Assembly: GCA_019055375.1 (NCBI GenBank)
Contig: JAHQIW010005530.1
Location: forward strand, 1 to 64,000
DNA length: 64,000 nt
From: Parelaphostrongylus tenuis
Lineage: Eukaryota; Nematoda; Chromadorea; Rhabditida; Metastrongylidae
Reading direction: 5' to 3'
Every line of letters begins with the position of its first letter. The first letter of the stretch is position 1. The notes beneath the pieces were generated by a model. That model was not told the origin of the DNA. It did no database searches and worked only from the letters and a program-made list of their open reading frames with translations. A program made the translations under genes and the position numbers. This document shows, piece after piece, positions 9,600 to 21,500 of the stretch.

Positions 9600-12470
9600 A
9601 TGCGTACGGCTACGTTGTCAGACTCATTCCATTATGTTTATAGCTGTGATTTAACTGCCAATTTACAGGTACTCGGTTGTCATGTAGAGTTACTTTTCCT
9701 GTTTTTTAATCCTTTGAGGACCACCGTTGAAAGGCAGCGACGTCGCGCCGCCGTTTTGTCGTTTTCCCACAAGAACAGACCTTCTCCATGCATGTTGTCG
9801 CGTAGTCCTCAAAGTATTACCACTTTTCAAGGTTACCTAGGTTTTGTTGCATAAGGAATGCATTGAGATTAGTGAACGCCTTCCGTGTTCTCGCGAGGCC
9901 GCATTGGAGCTTTTAAGTATCGTCATAAATGTATGAACACGTTCAGGACACTTTAATCTCCAAGAGGTCATTTATGGTGGGACACAGTGGCTGGTATGAC
10001 CTCTGTAGGGTCATCGTAACTCCGAGGGTTTATTTCGGTGCACACATTTGTTACAGTTCTTGAATGGGTTATTCGATGATACTGTTAGACTGTAACCCAT
10101 GAGTAGAGAAGAACCTTCTCCATAATTTCTCACCCTCGTAGTAATTCCCATACCCGACTTCCTATTGCATAAATTCTGATAAGAAGTCCTTTCATAAGTT
10201 TTGGCACTGGAGCAATAAATACTAAAATTATGAACCAGAAGTATCTGGAGCTGCATAATTTTAGCATCGTTCAATTGCACACTTTCTTGCAAAAATTTGG
10301 ATACCAAGTTGCCTATACTTGCTCTGAGATGGAGCTGTCTCGGGAACAAATTAGCTTACTACTCATGCACGAATAGCGCATAGGGGAAAATGCTAGTGAA
10401 GCGCGCGGAAGATTAATGGAGCTTGCGGTGATGATACGGTTGCAGAAAGGACGGCTGGGAAGCCATTTGCGAAGTTCAAAGCTGGAGAGAACAGTCTGGA
10501 GGATCAGTCACCGTACACGGGAAGCTTCCATAAATCCTGCGCGCCACTTCACTAGTATCTTCCCCTATGCGCCATTCATGCATGAGTAGTAAGAAAATTT
10601 GTTTACGTAGCTTTACATAGCTCCGTTCTGAGGCAAGTATGGACAAGTATATACTAAAATGTCCGCAAGAAAATGCGCAGTTGGACGATACTAAAATAAT
10701 GCAATTTTGATTACTTCTGGTTATTAAGTGTGGTATGTATTGCTCTGGTGCCAAGTCTTATGGAACGACCTAATCAAAAGACGCTTTTGAGCAAGTGGAG
10801 TGTTTTATCCTCATTCACGTAAAAAAAAAATTTGTTATTGAATGTAAATCCCCTCGGATCACGACCAAACGGTACTGTTACATTCGTTGATGGCCACTGC
10901 AAATACTAGCTAATTTATTCGACTTTGCCATCAAGCTCATGTGGGCAGTGGTTGGAGATGCTCTTCGCTTACTAGGTTGATGGTTCGATCTCGCGCTCAC
11001 GGCTCACCAAGGTGTCCATCTCTCCAGTTTCGGTAAATTGGTAATAGACTTTCTGGGAGGTAAGCAGCACCTGCTTGATATAACGGTAGCCTACCATGAG
11101 TCATTATAGAAACTAGAGATGCATTCAATCACCTCAAACGAAACTAAATATTGAAGACCAATGTATGGCGCATCCCTCAGGGATTGTTCAACCTCGAGAG
11201 TTCTCTTGAATTTCCCACTGAATTCGGAGAGATTCCATGCGCTACCCACCGTATTTATTGCCTTATCTACTGAAACGTGATAGAAAGTCTGTGAAGCTAC
11301 AATGAGACCACAGGAGTATGGGTGATATGTATACATATATATGTATAGATATATGTGTACGTATGGATATCGCACATGTATGTGTATATACGTACACCCA
11401 GATATACATATATATATATCAATTTTTTCTTCAAGAGCGCATATGGCGCAGTGGTTTAGAGGTGCTCTGCGTCACACACGAGGTCAATGGTTCGGTCTCG
11501 CGCTCATGATTCAGCAAGCCATTCATCCCTGAAGGGTCAGTAGATTGGTACCAGATTGGTCTCAGACTTGTCTGGGAGGATAAGCAGCACTGACTCGGTT
11601 CAGCGGGAGGCCTCCGCGAGTCATTGTAAGGGCGAGATATGCATTCAATCACCTCAAACGAAGTTAAAAATTGAAGTCGAATGCATGGCGCATCCCTCAA
11701 GGATTGATCAACGCCGAGAGCTTTATCCTTTATCCTTATGGATATGCATATGTATGTGTATATACTTACACCAGATACATATATATATATACATAAATAT
11801 ATATACATATATACCTTTCCTTCGAGTGCTTTATTAAGACCACGCTCAAATTTCAATAGATCCTTTCATTATTATTTGAGCCAACATGTCATGTGGTCTG
11901 GTAAAGGCTCTTGTACAGCCCGAGACACGTGTTTCGTCCTTACAGACTCATCAGCCGGGCAGAACCCGTCGTCTGTCGATCTTTTCATAGTCAGTTCTCT
12001 TGGGAGCGTCACACTCCTCATATATAGTTATCGACGACCTACGTTTTACACTCTATGCCAGGTGTCTATGTCATTCACCTAACACAGAGTGTTTTCGCAC
12101 TCGATTGCTAGCTGGCTGGTATTTTATCATATTATACCTTTCCTTCGAGTGCTTTATTAAGACCACGCTCAAATTTCAATAGATCCTTTCATTATTATTT
12201 GAGCCAACATGTCATGTGGTCTGGTAAGGCTCTGTACAGCCCGAGACACGTGTTTCGTCCTTACAGACTCATCAGCCGGGCAGAACCCGTCGTCTGTCGA
12301 TCTTTTCATAGTCAGTTCTCTTGGGAGCGTCACACTCCTCATATATAGTTATCGACGACCTACGTTTTACACTCTATACCAGGTGTCTATGTCATTCACC
12401 TAACACAGAGTGTTTTCGCACTCGATGCTAGCTGGCTGGTATTTTATCATATTATACCTTTCCTTACATA

Positions 12471-12501
<31 letters not shown>

Positions 12502-12502
12502 G

Positions 12503-12550
<48 letters not shown>

Positions 12551-15500
12551 ATCATGAGCAACCGCAGATTAATGTCAACTTCGTAATACTTTTGTCACGG
12601 AGTCTTATGACTGAGATTTGACGCAGGCAGCAATATCATATCCCCAAACTTCAAGAAAATATCGAGTGAGCACGTTCAAAATGGATCAGTGAGCTAATTT
12701 ATGGCAATGAAAGGTTTCTAAGTATTTTTGAAGCGGGGATTCAAGTGCTTATCAGCTCGCTTGACTATGCAGCACTCGTGTTGCGAAGCCATCGTTGGAG
12801 GTTGAGTGCAAAGAGCCGCTATAGATCCCAAATCTAGGTATGATACAGGTCCCTACGCGGAAATGTGTTCAAATACGTGAACTGTGGGAAAGGTAGAATC
12901 TTCAGAACTATCGAAAGGATAAATTTAACACTGACTAATTCTCTTCTCGACAACATGACACATTCGTGCTCGCACCGCCATGTTCCTCGTACCCAGTCTG
13001 GAGAGTTGATATTCAAAAGCAATCCTGGACTCTAAGAAGTTCAGTCGCTGAAGGTAGTACTACGAATACACACAAGGCGGTCTGGACAAGCTGACACCAG
13101 TTCTGCAGAACGAAGCATTGGCTGCATGGACACCCCTCCCCGACTGGGCTGCAGTCCTGCACCTATTTTGGATAAGCGACCGATTCTTATCACAAGCATA
13201 GGGAAACACTTCGGTGCGCCAAAATAAACTGTTTAGGACTCTATTTGCAGAGGTCACACATAGCCCACTGTGTCCCATTATGAATGACATCCGCAGAGAT
13301 CGCGTTGTCACAGATGTTTGACGTGAACTATATATTGCACTATTCAGGTAAAGATATGTGATTTCGAAGGGAAGTATCGCGATCCGCATAATCCGATCCG
13401 GAAACTTCGCCAACTGTGCGCACAGGCAACGGTGAGCTGGTCACATGCGTTCTATATCTATAATCGGACAGAATTCTTTTTATTTGACTGCCACTTTCAG
13501 TGGTATGATGTTATGATATACCCAACAATGTGGAGTGCTGTGCAAAAACATTTGCGTCAGCCGGGATTCGAACCCAGATCTCACTCTTTCCCGGAGCGTA
13601 CGCTAACCGGCTGCACCACGCTCCCGGAAAGAGTGAGATCTGGGTTCGAATCCCGGCTGACGCAAATGTTTTTGCACAGCACTCCACGTTCTATATCTGT
13701 TGTAAACACCAACGTACAAAAGCTGTAGTCTTTGGAGAGAATTCGCTTTACGTGACTGGTGGCTGAAATACGTGACTATCAGAGCTCTATGTCACTTTTT
13801 TAAACTACATATTCATAAAAGTACTAAGTGAGGCGTATCAATATGGGTGGTAAATGTCGTCTCCTCAACGATAAGACAATAACTTAGAGAGTGTGGTGCT
13901 CTTGTATGATTTTTTGCACCTTTGAGCAGGATTTCTGAGTTGTTATGACGAATTTGGCAAGTTATTTTGTTCTCACGAATTACCGCAGAAGGGCTGTTTA
14001 GATCTGTTGTTTGAGTCTGAAATGGCTTGAATAAGGAGAAGTCGCTGAAGGTTTAGCTACAAGGAAGCAGAATCTCGTTGATAGTTTTGTGTGAGTTACT
14101 CAAGCATAGTTCCTGAGAACAAAAGAAGTTGCTTAACAATGAGGAGGATAATTTAGGAGTCTACTTTACGGTTTTCCGCGATACACTTGTTCACCCAAGT
14201 CGTTTAGGTGTACTGTAATGGAAGAGCAGTGGGTTATTCGGTTATGACCTCATACAAGCCACCGCCTGAAGACGGAGAGTGCACACGTAATAAGCTCATC
14301 CAGTCATGGGGCGAGTGGTTGACATTTGCCAGTGAGGTGAAGAAGTTTTTTATTGGATTTGTTGTTGAAACGATATTATATCGTGACTCTTGATGGTGTA
14401 AACTACCGTATAGTGCATCTTCCCAAAATGTTTTCTAGTACTGATCTTTTTTTTCCCTTGTCTTTATGTAAGGCGACTTGAGTCTTGTCCTGCAACGCTA
14501 CCGCTTGTGGCTTGTCTATGTGAAGTGTACTATAGCAATGAGAACTGTTTAGATATTGTGACCTTAGTCGGGATGCTACGATACATCTATCAATATGGGA
14601 GTTAACAACTGGATGCGATTCACAATCCTTATTTTCTACTGAGAAACAGAAAACATCGGCTGGTTCAGCTCCATCTCCGCTACCAAAACGTCTCGTTGCC
14701 CAGTCATCACTGCCATTGTTCAGCAAGCGAGGCGTTTTCAAATCCGGTACTTTGGATATTCAGGTATCACTAATGTTCTACTATTCTATTTAGTAACTAT
14801 AAAGAAAAGGTACGAACGAGATGACAAGTAGGATTTCTGCTATCTAATACCAGTGACTCTGCCGTAATCAGAACAAAGTTCACACAAGTGATGAGTGTGA
14901 AACGGACTATTTGATATATCAAATATGTCAGCCAAGAGCAATCGAGTGTACAACACTCTGTGCTCGGTGAAAATTTCACTTGGACATGAGAGTTGTAAAA
15001 CGTTCGTCGTCGCTAACTTTCAGTGTGGGGACTGAAGCACCCACAGAGATCAGCAAAAGACAAGAAAGGGTGACTGCCTGATGGCGAGATCGTAAGATCG
15101 AAACACGTGCTTCGAGCTCTGTAAGTCAGTCCTTTCTTCAACAGACCACTTGACATGCGTGGCTCAAAAATTGATTCTTTGGCATATTGAAATTTGAGCT
15201 GTGGTCGTTCAAAAAACACGCGAACGGATAATGTGATTAGTGTTGTATTATCTGTTATTGAATAGTACTATCACGGTACTATGGTAGAAGGAAAATATGC
15301 TGTCATATAAGACTGTGCTTTCAAGGCGACGATTTTGAATGTGAAAAGGTACTGTGTAGGAGGGAATATTAAATATTCTAGATGGAGCTTTCGGAAGAGT
15401 TGGACCCACTTCATCGGTGCCTTGAAAATTGGAAGTCAGGAGATCCGAACGATAGTCACTTAAATGAATTGCTTAAACAGGTAAATTTTCCGTTTTGATC

Positions 15501-18500
15501 GATATTAAGTATTAGATCTCCAACTGAGTTTCCGAATTTGATCCAACAAAATTCGTTTTTCCAAGTACTCGAAGTATCAAATAACATTATTGAAGTATTC
15601 TTGATGTGCCTGGATGTAATTCTGTTAGCGCTCCGACACCAAATCAATTGTGCGCTTATAAACTCATTATTCGTCGATGCAAACCAACCAATCAACTTTC
15701 GACGCAAATGATCGATGTCTCGAAACGTTTCTCTTGTCTGACCAGTGCTTCAGTGATCTCAAGAGATGGAAATCGGATGGAGACAGACGTCTGGCGAAAC
15801 GGCGGACGATGCAAGTGCTCTCAGTCCCAATCGATCAACTTCTTCTTGTTTCCTTGGCAACGTGTAGACTTTGTATGGTCTTGGAGCAAAATGACTGGCG
15901 ACGGCAGGTGACGTTGACATTGCCTAATTGCAACGGTCCAGTTGCTGACAGTATCGCTCAGCGTTGATGGTGTGACCGGCTTGCAACAAGTCCCAATGAA
16001 TCGGTCTACCTTGGTCCCAGAAATGATTAACATGCTTTTGACGCAAATCGATTTGGTCTCGGTGTTGGTCTTCCTTGCTGACGTGGTGACAACCATGACT
16101 GCGAATGACTTCCCGTAACGGCTCCATTGTCGGACAAGTATGTGCAAAAATATACCAAACGATGCGCAAGAAAATTCTCACAAAACAGGTAAAGGAAAAT
16201 CTGTTGTTTTTTCGGGAAAAATCTTGTTTTCTGGATCAAGTTGGCAAGTTTAGTTGGAAACCTAATAATGGCCAGTCCGAACAAAAATGTGCAGAGGCTG
16301 GAAAGATCAGATTGGCCACAATCCCATAAGGTTGCTGAAACGTCAGTTGTGAGAATAATTGTCGAGAATTGTTTTGGCCGTTTCTAAGTTTTTGGCATTA
16401 GAAGAGTAAATATCAAATCTATGAGCCAGAAAGACTAAGAACTGCATGATTTTGGTATCATTTAATTGCACATTTTCTTGTGAACGTCTTAGTATACAAT
16501 TTGCCTATGCTTTCTATAAGATGGAGCTGTCGTGGGAACAAATTAGCTTGCTGTTCATGCACGAATGGCTCGTACGGGAAAATGATCGTTAAGCGGTGCG
16601 CAAGATTAATGGAGCTCGGCGCTATGATACGGTTGTGAAAAGGACAGCTAGAAAGTGGTCCGCGAATTTACAAAGTTAGAGAGAAGAGTCTGCAGGATCA
16701 GTCGTGCTCGAGCTGTCCGCCAGAAACTCCGTCAATCTTGCACGTCGTTTCACTAGCATCTTGCCCGGCGCGCCATCCTTGCATGAGTTGCAAGCGAATT
16801 TGTTCTCACGACAGCTCCATCTTATAGAAAGCATGGGCAAGTTGTATAGCAAAATGTTCAAAAGAAAATGCACAATCAAATGATACCAAAATCATGCATT
16901 TATAGTTACTTCTGGTTGACTCTTGACAACGGCCTTAAAATCTTGTGCAGCACGCGACGCCATCGCGTGGCGGGCTAGAATGATAGTGAAGTAATTTGTG
17001 ACGAAATGCGGAAGTAATCGTATGTTACTGGTTGGATTATCATAAGAATTTGATAGAGTATGATTGATGAGACCCCAATCAGACTACCGCCAATAGAAAC
17101 AACACTAAAGCTTCTGAATGATTATAGTGAAAGTAATTTGTTTAGTGAGTCTTTTTTCAAAAGTGCTTGGGCATAGAGTTTTGAGGACTTGTTATACTGT
17201 ATGCTGCCAATTTATAAGAATCTTTTGTAGGGTATTGTAGAACTCTTAGTTGTAGGGTTTTGTAATAATTATTAAATAACTGAAAAAAGAATAGGAATCA
17301 TGGAATAGGTTCATCAATTAAGTACTAGAACTGCCTGGAAGTGCGCAACAAATATTTACTCCGCGACAGACGAGGGAGAGAGATGAGCTAAAAACGACTC
17401 GTGTCGTAGTCAAGGGGTTAATAAGTTTGGTATTTGTTATTCTAGTGCTAAAACTTCTGTAACCCCCTAATATTACAGAAACTTCATATATAACTCCTAA
17501 AGAGAAAGCACTCAACAATATACAGTCTTTGGAGAGCTTTATCTTTGGCGCTCTTCTACTTGTTTATTTCTATAGGTGCCCACCTTGAAGGACAGCTTTC
17601 AGTTTAGAGGCTGAGTTATGTTGAGTGATTGTTATCTTAACTGCAATATCAGGTCTCTCGTCAACAACGTAATCTAGTCAATGAGGTGCCATGGTTGGAT
17701 CCGTTCACTTTTAGGAAGGTGGAAGAAGTACGAAACAGTGTGAGTCAATTTTCGTAGTGCCATGTTCAGCTTTTAATTATCCGGAACGTCCTGTAAGAAA
17801 AGAGGACTGTGATTTTTGTCGTTTGTTTAAGTCCAATTCTCGTTCTTGTAAAGATTTCACGGATTAGTGAATTTTATAGCGCAAGTTTGCTTCAACCCAA
17901 CGCTATTTGTTTCTCGTCATCAAAATGGCATCTATCCAGTACGACCGTCAGCACTATGATGTGGTTTATTACGAGGATCCAACTCCTGACGTGAGAGCAA
18001 CGTTCTTGTTCCATGTCTTCCTTTCTATAATTTTGAAAGCGCGATTCGATAGGACATTAAGAGAAGATCTATACTCGAAAATGGAGCTCATCTTGAGTAT
18101 TTCAATAAAATAAGGCGTATTTACACTGCATATTATTATATATATTCTGAAACTCAAATACTATGGCCATCTAATGTGCTTCGATTAGTTCATGTTTGTG
18201 AAGAGCACTTTGACGTGAGAAATTTGGTTTCTTTTTTCCTTTCTTCCTTCACTTTTTATCGACTGAGTGGATGAGGCGTAGTATCGATGGCGCTGCAAAG
18301 GTAAACATATGCATATTTTTTGCATGCGACACCAAACTGTCTTCCATCCTTTTGATTGCAAATCTTTGGCAACGTCGATATGGAAATCAGAATCTGATTG
18401 GCGCAAGCACATTCTTTGACCTTCTTGTAAATATTTGGTAGCAATGTATATATGAGAATTTATACTCAGGACGCAGTACGTAGCGGGGTACACTGCTTGA

Positions 18501-21500
18501 GTCCACTCTGCTTTTTGTGACAAGTACGTAGTAGCTTCTAAAGCTTTCGATCCTCTCGTAACACACTGTCTATGAGTGGCTGAGGACATACGTTTTTGAG
18601 CCTAACTTGGTTGAAGTCCCTAGAATTGAGGGTATCCACGCGAAAAATTGAGGGCTGCGTACACTTTGTGTTTTTGGTTCAGTTGTCAAAGAAGTGTTAA
18701 GAGGTTTCGCTACACAACATTGAAGCAGTCTGAAGAACTTGAGCTAAATATAGGAGATATACAGAGAATTACGGGAACAACTAATCTTTTGAAGACCAGC
18801 GTTGATAGGCAAGCGGCGTCGTGGCGTCACTTGAGCGGCAGTCAGGCAAGCGGCCAGATTTCAGACTCTGCATATCTGTGCACGCGTGTCTGGCTGTCTG
18901 CCTGCTTTCCCACAAGACGCGACGTCCGCCATCACAGTAGCCGAGTGGGATTTGATGTCAAGCGGTGATCATCAGAATGACTTTCGTGTACCTCAAAGGG
19001 TTATTTAGGTAGCATGATGGCGAAATGTTACATAGATATGCATTTTAGGAATCATTTTCGACCTATTTCAGCTCAGAATCGTTGCATCGGTGGGTGGCGG
19101 TAGTGTTGCAACGGCGTCGTCACGCGGGTTCGACCCTGAGCTAGGGTTAGAGAATTTGGCTGAAACGAAGCACAACGTGATGACTAGAAATGCAAGAGCA
19201 GGTGCTATGGACAAGCAGTTGAAACCAAATAAACAGACAAAGGATCGGCTAGAAGCAATCATACGGGTACGTGTTCTTGTGGAAATTCTTCTATTTAAGG
19301 CGTATCAATATTCAAATTCGTCAAGTATATAATCGCTTTTTAATTCTTGGTACAAGGCTTGTCAGACTTTCAGTTACCACCTTCACAATCGCTTAGCCGT
19401 GAGCAAGCGAGATCTTGTGTGGAAGTTTCGCTACTTTCTACAAGCTGATCGTCGCGCGCTCAATAAATTTCTGCGTTCAGTGAATTGGGAGCAACCCAGT
19501 GAGGAACAGCACGCCCTAGCCTTGCTCAAGTATGTTATATTCAGGCAGAATTTTCCAGGCTGTTCAGTGAGAGTTGGGATGGCCAGTGCATCACTGAATG
19601 CAAGTTGAAGTATATTGAATTTCGTAGTGCTTTATCCACGAAGCAGAGTCTTAAGCAAAAGTGTGAGAAGAGCGTATCGTGTTTTCTAGCTCTTCAAATA
19701 ACAGCGTTTACGTCTATTGAAGATTTGTTGTTGGGAGTACGGGTGATTGCCATAGGGATTTAATTAAAATAATTCGATGTTTTTCTTTTTTGTTTAGGTC
19801 TGTCTAAACTGTTCAATAGTAACTATAACTTTAGTGATTGGACTCCTATAGAAGCCGAAGATGCGCTAGAACTTCTGTCACCAGCGTTCACTCATCCAGA
19901 TATCAGGTGTGAAATCTACTTTATTGCATGCATAAGCAAAGCTGTGAGGAAATTCAGTTTTTATCGTTATTATTTAGATGCTACGCAGTCTCAAGATTGT
20001 TTGATGCTGCCTCTCCTGAACAAGTTTTGCTCTACTTGCCGCAGCTGGTACAGGCACTCAAGTATGAGCCACTCCCAACAACTGACGCTGCTATCGTAGA
20101 ACAGGTATACTAAACATATATTAATGAATCTTTGGTTAACGTCATATGGAAAAATACGTGACATAACACACGGGGGTAGACATATGTGTTTTCAACGAAG
20201 TCGCGAATCCACAGTTCACCCTGTCCGAGGGTACGTGCTCAAACCGTTGCACTGCAGACGCCTGTTTTGTCACCACTTTTTTATGCTGCAAAGCATCTAT
20301 CTTTCGAGCAACCAACCGTCAACGGCTGCCTTGTACGCTGAATCCAGTCACGCTGACGATTTGTGGCTATTCGATGATCAATAAGAAGTCCTTTTTATGT
20401 AATCGCTTTTAGCGGTGGTACGACGTTATAATACAACCAGTGATGTAGAGTGATGTGTCCAAACTTTTGCGTCAGTGGAACTCGAACCCACATCTTCACC
20501 CTTTCGGGTGACGCGTGCTCCAACCGATCCGATGTACTACTGATGCCTGCAATCAAATAAAAAGAATTCTAATTGATCAATCAATACCCAGTGTCTGTCA
20601 GCGTAACTGGGTTCAATGTCGATGCCTCACTGTCTAGGCCAAACCGTTAACGGTTGGTTGTTGACAAATAAATGGTTGTAGCTTAGAAAGAGTGGTGTCA
20701 AGACAGGTGTTGTTAATGCAACAGTATTGAGCACGTGCCCGCAGATAGGTTGAAATGCTGGTTCGAGTCCCAACCGACGTAAAACTTTTGCACATCACTC
20801 TACATCACTGGGTATGTCATAAAATGCCATTTATAAAAGCGGTTAGATCAAAAGAATTCTCTTTAAACTGGGACTTATGTAGTTAATAAGTGCAAAGGTC
20901 ACATGATAGTGCATTATGGTTTAATAAGAATCAATGTTGGTTGTGTTCTGCTGTGGATTCGATATCTCATTTATCTCTCTGACTTAGAAAATGTGATTAT
21001 TGTCACTGTTCAAGAGATGCAAATTGTAGAAGGACTTTAACTTTTGATTTCTGCTCTGACTCTCTGTTGATTAACCGTTTCGCGACCATGGATCCACGGC
21101 CTTTACATCTCTGACTGGACAATGCTGAACTGTCTGCTCCACCTCGTCTGCATCTCTGTCCCCCTGCATGGGAATCTCTCTCTAGTCTCGCTCTTCTCTG
21201 CCGCTCGGCACCCTCGTCCATCAGGAAGAAGATAGCTGGTTCGATCTCCTTCCACGACGTTTCATTGTAGTTGTTTTGGTGTCATCTTTTTGTTTCCTAC
21301 TACAACTATGCTCAAATCACTGACATACCATTACGCGATTCAGTGTACTTTGAGAGTTGAAGCCTTTATGAATTCATAGAAAAGACTTTGTTCTATCGCA
21401 TTATGGGTAACGACTTTTTGTATCATCCACTCATACTCTGCCTACAAATAGATGAAGTGAATGAAGACAAACTCTGTTGAAGCTTGCTCCGGCCCAGATC

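Larger units (their letters stand above)
9669..14207 (+). other. vps-34 intron 1, repeat-rich
   Basis: 4.5 kb holding a family E fragment, a foldback mariner element, two SINE A copies, a 323-bp tandem duplication, AT microsatellites and a tRNA-like palindrome. Segments 9900-10030 and 13200-13300 are similar in opposite orientation (around CAGAGGTCA and CACTGTGTCCCA). A missing vps-34 N-terminal exon should lie here but I could not locate it. Confidence 0.6.

Noticed and set aside
11431..11856. 141-codon minus-strand frame
   Set aside because: Runs through a SINE family A copy and AT microsatellite; the same translation recurs wherever the SINE is intact.
13060..13413. 117-codon minus-strand frame
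   Set aside because: Overlaps a segment repeated in opposite orientation near 9900-10030 and resembles no protein I know.
18185..18589. 134-codon minus-strand frame inside a vps-34 intron
   Set aside because: No recognisable domain, no splice or poly(A) support; chance frame cannot be excluded.
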